Assembly: GCA_013003555.1 (NCBI GenBank) | Contig: JABDIV010000069.1 | Span: forward strand, 62,001-126,000 | From: Flavobacteriaceae bacterium | GTDB lineage: Bacteria; Bacteroidota; Bacteroidia; Flavobacteriales; Flavobacteriaceae | Direction of reading: 5' to 3' | Length of the DNA stretch: 64,000 nucleotides | Shown: piece by piece, positions 35,916-45,706 of the stretch | Numbering within the stretch: the stretch's first letter is position 1 | Layout: every line of letters begins with the position of its first letter | The notes under the pieces: generated by a model | Databases searched by the model: none | What the model was told of the DNA's origin: nothing | Seen by the model: only the letters and a program-made list of their open reading frames with translations | Made by a program: the position numbers and the translations under genes

Positions 35916-37098
35916 AATTATTTTTTTTAGAATCATAAACGGCAACCGCAATTTTTGAATCGGCTGTTCCATAATACAGAAACCATCGATCCTTAAAATA
36001 AACCAGGCCTTCTACAAAGCAAACTTCATTCACCTCTCCAACTTTTTCATAGGGTTTATCGGGATGAATGAAATACGAATCGGTACGATCGATAAGCTCG
36101 TAAGGTTTAGAAGCATTAAAAAGAGCTTGACCCGCAGCGTAGGTGAATTTGGGCAGATCCGGATCGTTATAATTTTCAGCATTGCTGCCATTATAGATGA
36201 GTAAAATGCCCTGTTCTTTCAGGATGGCGTATGGTCCCGGTTCAACAAGGCGACTATCAAATTTCCCCATTCGCGGGTGAAGTACCGAGATACGTGCATT
36301 ACTTTCTTTATTTAAAGCAGGTTTCCAATTAATGAGATCGTCTGATGTGGCCATAAATAGATTGGTGTCACCATAGTACATCCAATATTTTCCATTTATC
36401 TTTTTTGCAACCACACGGTTTCCTTCCATAGCTGCAATAATGGCTCCGGCCTTAGACCAGGTATCTGCAAAAACAGAATCGCTTAGCACAGGGCCATGCT
36501 TTTCCCATTTCAGGAGGTTGCTGGAAGATGCCAGACTTAAACGTGCCGTCTTGCCATCGTAGGAGGTATAGGTCATTATGTAGCGACCATCTTCACTTTC
36601 AACGATTCGTGGATCTTCAACACCATCGAAATAACAGAAATAGCACGTTTCAGAATTTGCTTGTTCTCCCTGCAGCTTGCGATAATTCCATTCGAGTGAA
36701 AGCATATTGTCGCTATCAGGATAGAATACCGGTTCAGGTCGTTTTGTAAAATTGAGTCCGTCAGTACTTGCTGCCATTCCAATCCTTGAGGTGCCATTTT
36801 TATCCTGGGCACGGTAAAGAAGATACACCGTATCGTTTCTCACCACCGCTGTGGGATTAAGAACATTTCGTTCCTCCCAATTAACAACTTCTTTGGTTAT
36901 TGGATCGACGAATTTTAAATTGGCCGAAGGTTGCAAAATGGGATTAAGACTATCAATCTTTTCAAAATAAGGAAAGGCCCAAGAGTCCGTTTCTGATAAA
37001 GGCTGCTGTTCAATCTCATCGCATCCCAATAATAGTGAACAGAATATGAAGATAAATAGCCATCTATATGTTGATATTGATTCAATCATATCGATCAA
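35905..37098 (-). CDS. GH130-like glycosidase/phosphorylase lipoprotein
   Basis: A 397-residue lipoprotein (lipobox LLLGC near residue 26, then the acidic DEIE, a pattern linked to surface display in Bacteroidota). The body is a five-bladed propeller of the GH130 type: NPTAVVRNDTVYLLYRA, FDGVEDPRIVES, FDSRLVEPGPYA and TYAAGQALF. GH130 enzymes phosphorolyse or hydrolyse mannosides. A glutamate/aspartate pair is present in GVEDPR. No SusCD pair or other glycosidase is nearby, so this is not a classical polysaccharide locus. A short internal GNAT/VOC cluster flanks it. Confidence 0.82.
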   Translation of the reverse strand: MIDMIESISTYRWLFIFIFCSLLLGCDEIEQQPLSETDSWAFPYFEKIDSLNPILQPSANLKFVDPITKEVVNWEERNVLNPTAVVRNDTVYLLYRAQDKNGTSRIGMAASTDGLNFTKRPEPVFYPDSDNMLSLEWNYRKLQGEQANSETCYFCYFDGVEDPRIVESEDGRYIMTYTSYDGKTARLSLASSSNLLKWEKHGPVLSDSVFADTWSKAGAIIAAMEGNRVVAKKINGKYWMYYGDTNLFMATSDDLINWKPALNKESNARISVLHPRMGKFDSRLVEPGPYAILKEQGILLIYNGSNAENYNDPDLPKFTYAAGQALFNASKPYELIDRTDSYFIHPDKPYEKVGEVNEVCFVEGLVYFKDRWFLYYGTADSKIAVAVYDSKKNNYGK

Positions 37099-37100
37099 TT

Positions 37101-37472
37101 TTAATTCAAATTTTCACTGAGGTCCTGTCCGAACTGAAGCAAATAATCATTGCAATCGTAAATTGCAAATTCGCGCATACCGTATTCAAACGTCTCGAGC
37201 GGGTAACAAATCTTAACCTTATCCTTTAACTCAGCCCACATCAAATCGACTGTATCGGTATAAATATAAAGTCCACCTGTTATAAATGTATTGGGATGAT
37301 CATCTTCCGTAAAACGAACCGAAAACATGAGTACGATATCATCGCGTTCTAATCGGGCCCAATCATTCTTCACTTGGTTTATGCAGCGAAAACCCAATAC
37401 CTCCTCATAAAAACTGATGGTTTCTTTCATATTACTGGTTTCCAACATCGGAATAAGTTCTTTAAGACTCAT
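37101..37472 (-). CDS. VOC-family protein (glyoxalase/bleomycin-resistance fold)
   Basis: A 123-residue cytoplasmic protein with the paired beta-alpha-beta-beta-beta layout: MLETSNMKETISFYEEVLGF, then ARLERDDIVLMF and the C-terminal FAIYDCNDYLLQFGQ. In place of the usual glutamate ligand a glutamine is present (LLQFGQ), which weakens the case for metal-dependent catalysis. The gene overlaps its GNAT neighbour by 11 bases. Confidence 0.8.
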   Translation of the reverse strand: MSLKELIPMLETSNMKETISFYEEVLGFRCINQVKNDWARLERDDIVLMFSVRFTEDDHPNTFITGGLYIYTDTVDLMWAELKDKVKICYPLETFEYGMREFAIYDCNDYLLQFGQDLSENLN

Positions 37473-37938
37473 TTTTTATTGTCGTTTTATTTAATTCTTT
37501 CTGAAAACACAAACTGTTTTGAACACCTTCATAGGGTCCGTAATTCGGGATGATGTCATATCCCCATTTTTTATAAAGTGAAACCGCTTCATATTGCCGT
37601 TTTCCTGTTTCGAGAACACAATATCGAAAGCCTAATTCCTCAGCCCAATATTCTAATGCTACCAGGACTTTTCCTGCAAGACCCTGATGACGAAAAAGAG
37701 GAGCTGTAAACATTCTTTTGATCTCCATTGCCGAGCCGTTAAAATCTTTCATCGCACCGCAAGCGGCCGGTGTATTATCGACATAGATCACAATGGTATG
37801 ATTTAAATCATCGATACCATTAAATTGCATATAAAAGCCATGATCATCACCATCGCGCACGGCTAATTCTGCATTTAAAGCGACAACTAAAGCTTTAAAA
37901 TCAGCATTCTTGGAATCGGTTCTGGATAGCTTGATCAT
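37462..37938 (-). CDS. GNAT-family N-acetyltransferase
   Basis: The 158-residue protein has the GNAT core: MEIKRMFTAPLFRHQGLAGKVL, with acetyl-CoA loop RHQGLAGK, and the C-terminal YKKWGYDIIPNYGPY. The opening TDSKNADFKALVVALNAEL is typical of the small-acceptor acetyltransferases of this branch. The acceptor is unknown. It overlaps the VOC gene downstream by 11 bases, and the upstream VOC gene ends 16 bases before it. Confidence 0.85.
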   Translation of the reverse strand: MIKLSRTDSKNADFKALVVALNAELAVRDGDDHGFYMQFNGIDDLNHTIVIYVDNTPAACGAMKDFNGSAMEIKRMFTAPLFRHQGLAGKVLVALEYWAEELGFRYCVLETGKRQYEAVSLYKKWGYDIIPNYGPYEGVQNSLCFQKELNKTTIKNES

Positions 37939-37954
37939 TCTTCGTTTTTTTAGA

Positions 37955-38317
37955 TCAATCTAATTTAAAATAAGGATTGTAGATAATACCTACCACATTA
38001 TCCCAGGGATCTCTCACCGTTGCAACCATGAGTTCACCGCCGACATTATTCGGACTTTCATGCTCGTTTGCTCCAAGGCTTAACAGATGTTTATAGGTAC
38101 TATGAATATCGGTGACACCCCAATAGGCAAGGACATTGTCGGTTTTCGATCCTTGAGGTTCAGTTTCCGGTAATAGCCCAAGTTCATAACCTCCAATATT
38201 AAACCCGACATAAAACGGTTCGTCGAAATAAGGTTTTTTATCAAATGCCTTAGCATACCATGTTTTGGCTTCATTTAAATTGCTGACCATATAACAGGTT
38301 GTTCTTAATCCGAGCAT
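37955..38317 (-). CDS. VOC-family protein (second copy type)
   Basis: A 120-residue VOC protein: MLGLRTTCYMVSNLNEAKTWYAKAF, YFDEPFYVGFNIGGYELGL, and VRDPWDNVVGIIYNP at the end. It differs from the neighbour at 37101 and is not a recent duplicate. A possible metal glutamate lies in GGYELGL. The substrate is unknown. It lies four bases downstream of the FxLYD-like gene. Confidence 0.82.
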   Translation of the reverse strand: MLGLRTTCYMVSNLNEAKTWYAKAFDKKPYFDEPFYVGFNIGGYELGLLPETEPQGSKTDNVLAYWGVTDIHSTYKHLLSLGANEHESPNNVGGELMVATVRDPWDNVVGIIYNPYFKLD

Positions 38318-38321
38318 AGGC

Positions 38322-38690
38322 TTATGGTATAAGATCTTCAGTTGTGGTTATTGATAGTATTTTAAAATCGAAAACATTTTCACCTTCAACCGGAATGCTT
38401 ACGGTCCATGTTTTTCCCGCAGAAATACTATCGGTTCGTGCGGCTGAGGACACCAAAATATTCTCCTGATCGTCGATAAACTGTATGATAAGTTCAACGC
38501 CAAATGCTGTATTGGTGGTATTATTCTTCAGAATCAATTCTGCGGCTTTAATGCCTTCCTGATCGGTTTTAAATTCCGAAAACTCAATCGAAATATCATC
38601 GACAGTCTGATCATCACCGAGATTCAATACAAACAGCAATCCGGCAACCGCTAAAAGAATAATGGCGAAATAAAAATATTGACGGTTCAT
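38322..38690 (-). CDS. Membrane-anchored FxLYD-like protein
   Basis: The 122-residue protein has an N-terminal membrane helix (about 6-24) and a domain of about 90 residues in an Ig-like strand pattern: AAELILKNNTTNTAFGVELIIQFIDDQENIL, then ISAGKTWTVSIPV. That layout matches FxLYD-type domains, which lack a known catalytic role. It leads the minus-strand gene run that passes through VOC/GNAT and GH130. Confidence 0.6.
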   Translation of the reverse strand: MNRQYFYFAIILLAVAGLLFVLNLGDDQTVDDISIEFSEFKTDQEGIKAAELILKNNTTNTAFGVELIIQFIDDQENILVSSAARTDSISAGKTWTVSIPVEGENVFDFKILSITTTEDLIP

Positions 38691-38720
38691 CTATTAAATG
38701 TTTACTTTAAATATAGCGAT

Positions 38721-38738
38721 TTTTCCGAAGTCGGAAAA
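38721..38738. repeat. Short perfect inverted repeat
   Basis: TTTTCCGA and TCGGAAAA, separated by two bases, form a small palindrome between the CPBP protease stop and the FxLYD-like gene start. It could act as a weak terminator for the CPBP gene or as a protein-binding site; the T tract on either strand is short. Confidence 0.3.
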
Positions 38739-38785
38739 CAATTATATCTGTCCTTTATCAATCTTTATTAAAGGGGTTTTCGGAC

Positions 38786-39490
38786 TTAATCCTGTGGATA
38801 GGTTAACAGTAACTGGGCCACTTGCAGGCCATCATAAAGAACATGTGCATAAACCAATGGCATAAGCCTTCTTTTTTTATAAAAAAACCAGCAGGCCACA
38901 AAACTTTTAATGGTGATTGTAACAATTCCGTATGATCCCTGATTCCAATGCACAAAACCCATGATAAGACTGGTAATAAGGATTACTGCTAGTATCCATC
39001 GAAGGTTTTTAGAAAATTTCCAAAGACTACTCAACAAAAAAACGCGGATTAATTCTTCATAAAACGCTACACCGATCCAGAGAACGGGTCCGAACCATAA
39101 AAGCAACAGAATTGGCTTCTCCCGCATTTCGAGCATCAAGCCGAGTAGTTCCATGTTCGAAGGTGAATTCAGGAGACTGCGCAATGATATTCGTTCTAAT
39201 GCAAATAGAATAAAATAGAATGCGGTAAGAAGCAGGCCCCATTTCAAATCATTAGACCAGCTACCACCTGTTTTATTAAAATCCGATAGTGGTTCTTGTA
39301 AAAAGTAACGCTTAATAAGCAGGACGATTAAAATGCTAATTCCACCAAAAACAAGCGGATACCGAATCATATCCTGGGCTGAAAAAACGCCCTGTTGACC
39401 AATTCGAAAGGCGAGGAATACCCCATAAGGAATCAACACAATTACAAGGATGGCGATAATCGATTTAAGAAATTTCGGCTTGGCGTTCAC
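38786..39490 (-). CDS. CPBP-family intramembrane metalloprotease
   Basis: A 234-residue multi-spanning membrane protein of the CPBP (Abi/CAAX-protease) family. Key motifs are visible: FYEELIRVF (EExxxR), IMGFVHWNQG (FxxxH) and YAHVLYDGLQ (HxxxD), in the correct order. The family cleaves peptides within the membrane, sometimes for peptide-secretion or immunity roles. Here the partner is a coupled S41-like peptidase gene upstream, which overlaps it by four bases. Confidence 0.85.
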   Translation of the reverse strand: MNAKPKFLKSIIAILVIVLIPYGVFLAFRIGQQGVFSAQDMIRYPLVFGGISILIVLLIKRYFLQEPLSDFNKTGGSWSNDLKWGLLLTAFYFILFALERISLRSLLNSPSNMELLGLMLEMREKPILLLLWFGPVLWIGVAFYEELIRVFLLSSLWKFSKNLRWILAVILITSLIMGFVHWNQGSYGIVTITIKSFVACWFFYKKRRLMPLVYAHVLYDGLQVAQLLLTYPQD

Positions 39491-40875
39491 TCTTCTCTTT
39501 TTATATATTCCAGAGCTGTGTCTTTGCCATCTAAATAATCGATGAACGACAATGGGACCAAAGCATCAGGCTGAACGGACGGAACAGCAACACCATCGAA
39601 AATAGTGATCCAAAAACACTTTTTCCAGTCGTCACATCCATTTTGCCAGTCGTGATAAGCTGTCCATATATGGACTTTAATTTCTGAATTTGGCAGGGTG
39701 AGCGGTAACCCGCCATCAGCCCAAAATTGAAGATTATCACCGACGGGTTCCCCGATGATTACCGCCTTTTCTTTCAATTGATCTTCGGCATAAGCTACGG
39801 TTAACAGTCCAGCAGAAAAGGTGCCATTACCAGTAATTACATAAAGCTTTTGCCCGGTTGTCAATTCAGTTTTCACGGCATTGATAAAGGGTCGAACCAT
39901 ATGATAATCACCTCCAGGGTTGAATCGCAGATCCAAAATCACTTTTTGTAGTTTTTTAAATTCCGGATCCTGGATAACCGATTTGAGATAGGGTTTGACT
40001 TCAGACTCTTCGGTATCCCAATTTTCATTAACCTGAACATACAATTTATCATCGAGGAACAGGTGATTAACATTTCTATCGAGATGCATCAATGGCAGGC
40101 TTACGGCGGCGGTTTGAATGCAGTTTTTCCACTCAGAATTTTTATATTCGGGTTTAGGAACTAACCAGCCTTCCGGCGTATATCCGGGGACATCCTTATC
40201 CTCGATACTTGCCGATACTTCCATATCAAAAGTGTTACCGGATAGATCAATACATTGAATTCGCAAGTGATCGGGGCTTGACGCTAATCCGATGGCATGT
40301 AAGATTTCAGGAGACATCAAGAATAACGGACTATTATATTTGAGGTGAGTTTCAGCTCCACCACGGTATGGTTTCAACTTTTCGAGAAGGTCTGCGGGAT
40401 CCTGACCTTCGATTGTTACAACTAGTGCCCCCACCAGATCGTTATATTCCGTTTTAGCCATTACAATGTATAAACCTTCTTTAAACCAGTGAAACCGTAA
40501 TGGAATAGCATTCATTCGTTTTGCCCGCCCGGCGGCACTAACATTGGTGTGCGCATTGTCGGCAAGGGCGACAAGCTTTGCGATTTCCATTTCAAACACA
40601 GCCAGGCTCACAGGTAAACGGTCTTTAAGATCTTCTATACCGTTTAAGAAATCCTCAACTTTTTTATCCGTATCCCAACTACGATCTAATTCGGGGTAAA
40701 GGCTGAGATAATCAAGATCCTGAAGCTGTGCCTCTGCCAAGTCCTTTGGAGGTTGATATGATACCTCAGGGGCTGAAACGACGAACCGATTATAGAAAAC
40801 AAACCCAAAAGCCAACAAAATGATTATGGTAAAACCGATTGTCCATAAAATTCGTTTAATCCATTTTTTTCTCAT
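39487..40875 (-). CDS. S41-like peptidase, membrane-anchored
   Basis: The 462-residue protein has one N-terminal helix (about 10-30) and a large exported region. Signs of the S41 (C-terminal processing/tricorn) fold are VILDLRFNPGGDYHM and the nucleophile serine in NGTFSAGLLTVAYAE. A PDZ domain is not evident. Two cysteines near the end (GCDDWKKCFW) may form a disulfide. It is translationally coupled to a CPBP protease. Substrates are unknown; the pair may be a membrane-linked proteolytic unit. Confidence 0.8.
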   Translation of the reverse strand: MRKKWIKRILWTIGFTIIILLAFGFVFYNRFVVSAPEVSYQPPKDLAEAQLQDLDYLSLYPELDRSWDTDKKVEDFLNGIEDLKDRLPVSLAVFEMEIAKLVALADNAHTNVSAAGRAKRMNAIPLRFHWFKEGLYIVMAKTEYNDLVGALVVTIEGQDPADLLEKLKPYRGGAETHLKYNSPLFLMSPEILHAIGLASSPDHLRIQCIDLSGNTFDMEVSASIEDKDVPGYTPEGWLVPKPEYKNSEWKNCIQTAAVSLPLMHLDRNVNHLFLDDKLYVQVNENWDTEESEVKPYLKSVIQDPEFKKLQKVILDLRFNPGGDYHMVRPFINAVKTELTTGQKLYVITGNGTFSAGLLTVAYAEDQLKEKAVIIGEPVGDNLQFWADGGLPLTLPNSEIKVHIWTAYHDWQNGCDDWKKCFWITIFDGVAVPSVQPDALVPLSFIDYLDGKDTALEYIKREE

Positions 40876-40912
40876 AAGTTTTTTAGTTGATTAATGCCAC
40901 CAAAAAAGATGA

Positions 40913-41194
40913 ATGATATTCAATAAAAATACAATAAAAAAACCCCTTTGTACATTGAACCAAATACCAGTTCGCATCATAACGCTAATGGTAAAATGGC
41001 CAGATCCGAAAACAAAGGCCTGGGTTGGTGATCCAATCGGCATCATAACGTTACAACCTGTTGAGAGTGACTATGATCTTAATCAATCTAGGCTTGATGC
41101 CGTATTTGAAATCTACAAACTCAAAAATACCGAGCCAATCAAGACGATCCCGATTATAACCGGATATTTATTTGATTTCAAGATGATGGAATAA
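40913..41194 (+). CDS. Orphan hypothetical ORF
   Basis: A 93-codon ORF with no recognised motif, no signal peptide and no membrane segment. It lies alone between two well-supported genes. A second start (MVKWPDPK, codon 26) would give a 68-residue protein. Content such as WVGDPIGIITLQPVESDYDLNQSRLD looks protein-like, so it may be real or the remains of a larger gene. Confidence 0.35.
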   Translation: MIFNKNTIKKPLCTLNQIPVRIITLMVKWPDPKTKAWVGDPIGIITLQPVESDYDLNQSRLDAVFEIYKLKNTEPIKTIPIITGYLFDFKMME

Positions 41195-41331
41195 CTTCAA
41201 TCTTAATAAGCGTTTAGAATGAAACCCGTCACATTTTTTCATTTTATCAATTAGGAATATTGGATTATTAATTTCAATAATTTTTAATTTAAATGTATCT
41301 TCCACCGAAATTAATCTAGTCAATTTTAATC

Positions 41332-42885
41332 ATGATTTTTAGGGTTGTTGATACATGGCAAACTTTTATTTTGGTCCTCATATTGTCGGTCATTCTTTTT
41401 AGCTGCAGCGATTCGGGTATCGATTACAAAATTACGACCAAAGTTAATCCTAACAGGATTGCTCCCTTAACCGCGGAATTAACCATCACTTCGGAAATTC
41501 CATGCAGAGCAACCGTTAAGGTTCTCGGCGCTCAGCCTCTTGAACAGATAATAACCCAGTCATCTGACAGTCTTGTTGTGCCTGTTTTAGGCCTTTATCC
41601 CAATTCGGAGAATAAAGTCCTTGTTACTTTGGAACATGCCGGTGGTCAATTAACCGATACGGTTTCAATAAAGACAAATCCATTACCACGCTGGTTTCCT
41701 ACAATAAAGATCAATACATTAGATCGCGAGGCGATGGAACCAGGGCTTCATGGTTGTGATATGCATTTTGCCAATAACGGTGTTTTTAGGTCCATGCCGT
41801 TCATTTTTGATGATGCAGGCCAGGTGCGTTGGTATTTGGATCTTGGTTTCCACGGAAAAATGGTCAGTCCGTTTCAACGAGCACAAAACGGTAACATTCT
41901 TATGGTAGGCCGTCATTCGATCTATGAAATTAACATGCTTGGTAAAATTGTGAAGCAAACTCAAATCGACAAGAATTATGGGATGCATCATGATGTCCTC
42001 GAATTACCGGACGGTAATTTGCTGGCTTGCGTAGGAAAGCGTGACGCTTATATCGATTTAAATGGTGAACAGGTCTTATCTGATAGCGATTTTATCATGC
42101 ATTATGATCGAAAATCAGAACAAATCACAAAAGAATGGGATCTAGGAAAAAACCTTGATGTTGATCGGGCCGATTTAAACTTTTTTCGTCCGGGTGACTG
42201 GCTTCATATGAATGGACTTGTCTTCGACTCTAAAGATGGTTCCATTATCGTTTCGGCCAAGAATCAGGGCTTAATTAAATTGAGTTCTGATGATAAGTTG
42301 CAATGGATACTCTCTCCTAAAAATAATTGGGGACGATCGGGACGTCGGGGTGATGGATTTGATACGAATCCTTTTTTGTTGACCGCCATAGACTCTAATG
42401 GAAATCCTTATCAGTCTGCCATTCAAAATGGAATGGAAAGTGCGTCTGATTTCGATTTTCCATGGGGACCACATGCCCCAAAATTTTTACCCAACGGCAA
42501 TTTACTTGTTTTCGACAATGGGACCTATCGGAATTTTAACCATTCAAATAATTATTCACGTGCGGTAGAGTATGAGATTGACGAGTCGGCCATGACGGTA
42601 AGGCAAGTCTGGCAATACGGGAAAGAGCGCGCAGAAGATTTCTTTTCATCAATTGTTAGCGACGTTGATTATTTACCCGAAACAGGCAATATATTAATCA
42701 CCTCGGGCTATCTTCACCCTAAGACTACCCATTCCGGTAAAATAGTTGAAGTCGATAAATCGACGAATGAAGAGGTCTTTGAGGCCACCCTTTTCTTCAA
42801 AACATTGAATGGTGATAAAACTGTTGCAGGATGGGGACAGACCGATATACTTTATCGCTCACAGCGAATGCCTTTAATCAACTAA
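41332..42885 (+). CDS. Arylsulfotransferase (ASST)-like lipoprotein
   Basis: A 517-residue lipoprotein with lipobox ILFSC near residue 25. After an Ig-like N-terminal domain it has a six-bladed propeller of the ASST type, with HHDVLELPDGNLLA and the characteristic DWLHMNGLVFD, and FPWGPHAPKFLPNGNL. The histidines in these motifs correspond to the catalytic/transfer region in the family, which moves sulfate from phenolic donors without PAPS. It is monocistronic on the plus strand. Donor and acceptor are unknown. Confidence 0.82.
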   Translation: MIFRVVDTWQTFILVLILSVILFSCSDSGIDYKITTKVNPNRIAPLTAELTITSEIPCRATVKVLGAQPLEQIITQSSDSLVVPVLGLYPNSENKVLVTLEHAGGQLTDTVSIKTNPLPRWFPTIKINTLDREAMEPGLHGCDMHFANNGVFRSMPFIFDDAGQVRWYLDLGFHGKMVSPFQRAQNGNILMVGRHSIYEINMLGKIVKQTQIDKNYGMHHDVLELPDGNLLACVGKRDAYIDLNGEQVLSDSDFIMHYDRKSEQITKEWDLGKNLDVDRADLNFFRPGDWLHMNGLVFDSKDGSIIVSAKNQGLIKLSSDDKLQWILSPKNNWGRSGRRGDGFDTNPFLLTAIDSNGNPYQSAIQNGMESASDFDFPWGPHAPKFLPNGNLLVFDNGTYRNFNHSNNYSRAVEYEIDESAMTVRQVWQYGKERAEDFFSSIVSDVDYLPETGNILITSGYLHPKTTHSGKIVEVDKSTNEEVFEATLFFKTLNGDKTVAGWGQTDILYRSQRMPLIN

Positions 42886-42901
42886 ACTAAGTTCCTTACT
42901 T

Positions 42902-43762
42902 CTAACTAAAAAAGCTGGCATAGTCCTTTGTAAATTGATGAATTGACCTTGGTTCGCAACCGGTTATCTTTTTAAAGTCATCTGTAGGTTTATCATTTGA
43001 TTTAGCCCAGGTTTTGCTCATTTGAGTCAGGTCATCAGCCAGCCAATCAGGAAGTCCTGCAGCTTTCATCCCATGATTATGTGCCTCTGAAGGCACCTTG
43101 ATGTAGTTAATAATTCGATTAGTAGTCTCGGATAGTGATTTTGCAACATCGGAATATCCTATGGAAGAGGGACCAGTAATTACATAAGTACCATTATTGA
43201 AATTGTTATTGATAAGACAATGATAAGAAGCCAAAGCAACGTCACGGGCATCCACCATTGGAATCTGTCCATCTCCAATAGATTCGTAAAACACATCTTG
43301 TTCCTTAATGGTGGGAAGACTCATTAGCATGTTTTGCATGAAGGAATGTGGGCGTAATATCACATATTCCAATCCGCTGTTTTTTAAATGATCTTCTATT
43401 TGTCCGTGCCAATCGGCCAGATGAACAGGTGAACCGGTTTCTGCGACTACAGCCGAAATCTTAACTATCTTTTTTACACCTACTGAATTGGCATGATCAA
43501 TGAGTCCGTTTTGGTGATCAATATTTTCAGGAGATGCTCCGGTTAATAAAAAAATGGTATCAAAGTCTGTCAATACATTACTGATTCTATCCCAATCGCC
43601 AAGAGTTCCCTTTACAGTTGAAATCCCAGATTTTTCCAATTCTTTAGCCTTTTCCGAATTTCTCACAAGTGCCTTAAACTCAACTTGATTTTTGTTCAAA
43701 ATATTCAAAAGTTCGCGTCCTGTTGTACCAGTGCCTCCGATAACAAGTATTTTATTATTCAT
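42902..43762 (-). CDS. NmrA/SDR-type NAD(P)H-binding protein
   Basis: The track start at 43780 adds six codons; the ATG at 43762 (MNNKILVIGGTGTTGREL) is the usual start, giving 286 residues. The Rossmann turn GGTGTTGRE is clear. The YxxxK motif of classical SDRs is missing, as in NmrA-like and atypical SDRs that reduce quinones or act as redox sensors. It contains LRPHSFMQNML, common in this branch. It lies next to an acyl-CoA ligase gene on the same strand but with 78 bases between them. Confidence 0.85.
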   Translation of the reverse strand: MNNKILVIGGTGTTGRELLNILNKNQVEFKALVRNSEKAKELEKSGISTVKGTLGDWDRISNVLTDFDTIFLLTGASPENIDHQNGLIDHANSVGVKKIVKISAVVAETGSPVHLADWHGQIEDHLKNSGLEYVILRPHSFMQNMLMSLPTIKEQDVFYESIGDGQIPMVDARDVALASYHCLINNNFNNGTYVITGPSSIGYSDVAKSLSETTNRIINYIKVPSEAHNHGMKAAGLPDWLADDLTQMSKTWAKSNDKPTDDFKKITGCEPRSIHQFTKDYASFFS

Positions 43763-43840
43763 TACAAAGTAAATTTTCAATCAATTGATCATTTAAATTT
43801 ACTGAAATATTTTAAAAAATGTTTTTGGATATATATGTTT

Positions 43841-45541
43841 TCAGGCTGTTTTAACGCTACTGGCTTTTGAAAGATCCAATTCTTTAATGCTGATCTCACG
43901 CATTTCAACCTTCCTGATTTTTCTGGTCACTGTCATCGGGAAACTATCGGTAAATTTGAAATAAGTTGGGATTTTGAAATGAGCGATATTGCCCTTGCAG
44001 AAGGTTCTCAATTCATCTTCGGAAGCCTGTTCACCCTCCTTGAATTGAATCCAGGCCATTACTACTTCCCCATATTTAATATCGGGTACGCCAATAACCT
44101 GAACTTGAACTATTTTTGGATGCGTAAACAAAAATTCCTCAATTTCTTTCGGGTAGATATTTTCGCCACCGCGTATTATCATGTCTTTAATCCGTCCAAC
44201 GATTTTTATATACCCTTCTTCGTCCATGGTTGCAAGGTCCTCAGAATGCATCCATCCGGTTCGGTCAATAGCCTGACGAGTTTGCTCTTCATCATTCCAA
44301 TACCCGAGCATAACGCTATAACCGCGCATGCAAAGTTCACCGCGTTCTCCGAGGGGAACAATTAATCCGGTTTCAGGATCGATTATCTTAATTTCAACAT
44401 GTGGATGAATTTGACCTACCGTTGCGACTTGCTTATCAAGCGGTGTTCCTATTTTGGTTTGTGTGACCACCGGGCTGGTCTCGGTCATTCCATAACCGAC
44501 CTGAACATCGGTCATATGCATTACCGATTGAACTTTTTTCATAACCTCAATAGGGCAGGGCGATCCCGCCATAACTCCAGTTCGCAAGCTGCTAAGATCG
44601 AATTTATCGAAATCGGGATGTTCCAATTCGGCGATAAACATGGTTGGCACCCCATAAAGAACTGTTCCCTTTTCCGCTTCGACAGTTTCAAGAACAGCGA
44701 GAGGATCATATCCCGGGCTCGGATAAATCATGGTAGCCCCATGGGTCATACAACTTAAATTACCCAATACCATCCCGAAACAGTGATACAAAGGTACCGG
44801 GATCACAACACGTTCTTTATCCGAAAAATTCATTCGGCCTGCCGTAAAAATCGAATTGTTCAATATATTATGATGACTTAAGGTAGCACCTTTTGGGTGT
44901 CCTGTCGTTCCGCTGGTATATTGAATATTGATAGGGTCATCAAAGCATAACGTTTCAGCCCGTAATTCCAACTCCTTTGGTTGGATTTCCTCCGACCGAT
45001 CTAAGAATAGTTTCCATGATAGCATTCCTGCTGGAGGATTATCCGACAAGCTTACTACAATTTTCAGATTCGGGAGTTTTTCAGCTTTAAGGTTACCTAT
45101 TTGATCGGTTGACAGTTCCGGTGCTAAACTCATGACCATGTCATGATAATTCGAGTATTTAAACTGGTCCTCGATAACGATCATTACACAGCCTGATTGA
45201 TTTAATGCGTAATTCAATTCATTAACCCTGTAAGAGGGATTGATATTGACAAGAATAGCACCTACTTTGGCACATGCAAATTGAATAACGGTCCATTCAG
45301 ATCGATTTGATGACCAGATGCCCACGCGATCCCCTTTTTTAATATTGACCGATAAAAGGGCTCGTGCGCATTTGTTTACCTGATCACTAAGTTCAGCATA
45401 GGTCCAGCGAATATTTTGATGACGTACAACCAAAGCTTCATTTTTGTGATATCGCTTCACGGTCTCATCAAATTTCTCACCGATAGTAAGCCCGATCAAC
45501 GGCTCTTTACTTATGCCACAGGTATAACTTTTAGACACCAT
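43841..45541 (-). CDS. Acyl-CoA synthetase (AMP-binding family)
   Basis: A 566-residue adenylate-forming ligase. The phosphate loop is [13 protein letters not shown], with the gating YGMTETSP, the hinge region [22 protein letters not shown] and the C-terminal lysine in [10 protein letters not shown]. The pattern is that of medium/long-chain fatty acyl-CoA ligases (FadD/YhfL-like), which activate fatty acids for oxidation. It is a single gene, with a 165-base gap upstream that contains no other gene. No beta-oxidation genes are close by. Confidence 0.9.
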   Translation of the reverse strand: MVSKSYTCGISKEPLIGLTIGEKFDETVKRYHKNEALVVRHQNIRWTYAELSDQVNKCARALLSVNIKKGDRVGIWSSNRSEWTVIQFACAKVGAILVNINPSYRVNELNYALNQSGCVMIVIEDQFKYSNYHDMVMSLAPELSTDQIGNLKAEKLPNLKIVVSLSDNPPAGMLSWKLFLDRSEEIQPKELELRAETLCFDDPINIQYTSGTTGHPKGATLSHHNILNNSIFTAGRMNFSDKERVVIPVPLYHCFGMVLGNLSCMTHGATMIYPSPGYDPLAVLETVEAEKGTVLYGVPTMFIAELEHPDFDKFDLSSLRTGVMAGSPCPIEVMKKVQSVMHMTDVQVGYGMTETSPVVTQTKIGTPLDKQVATVGQIHPHVEIKIIDPETGLIVPLGERGELCMRGYSVMLGYWNDEEQTRQAIDRTGWMHSEDLATMDEEGYIKIVGRIKDMIIRGGENIYPKEIEEFLFTHPKIVQVQVIGVPDIKYGEVVMAWIQFKEGEQASEDELRTFCKGNIAHFKIPTYFKFTDSFPMTVTRKIRKVEMREISIKELDLSKASSVKTA

Positions 45542-45706
45542 ATCATTATGTTTAGGGTTACTGTTAAGTTCGATAAATTAACAAGACGAAATTATAGAAA
45601 ACCTCTTGTGAATTCTATGATATTAGTCAGGCTTAAACTAAAGAGAATTACCGATAAAGCGTTTAACTATGACCATTTTCAGAAAAGAAAATTGCCGATG
45701 ATAAAT

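Noticed and set aside
38786-40875. Bacteriocin or RiPP locus suggested by the CPBP protease
   Set aside because: No precursor peptide, transporter or modifying enzyme is adjacent; neighbours are ordinary small enzymes.
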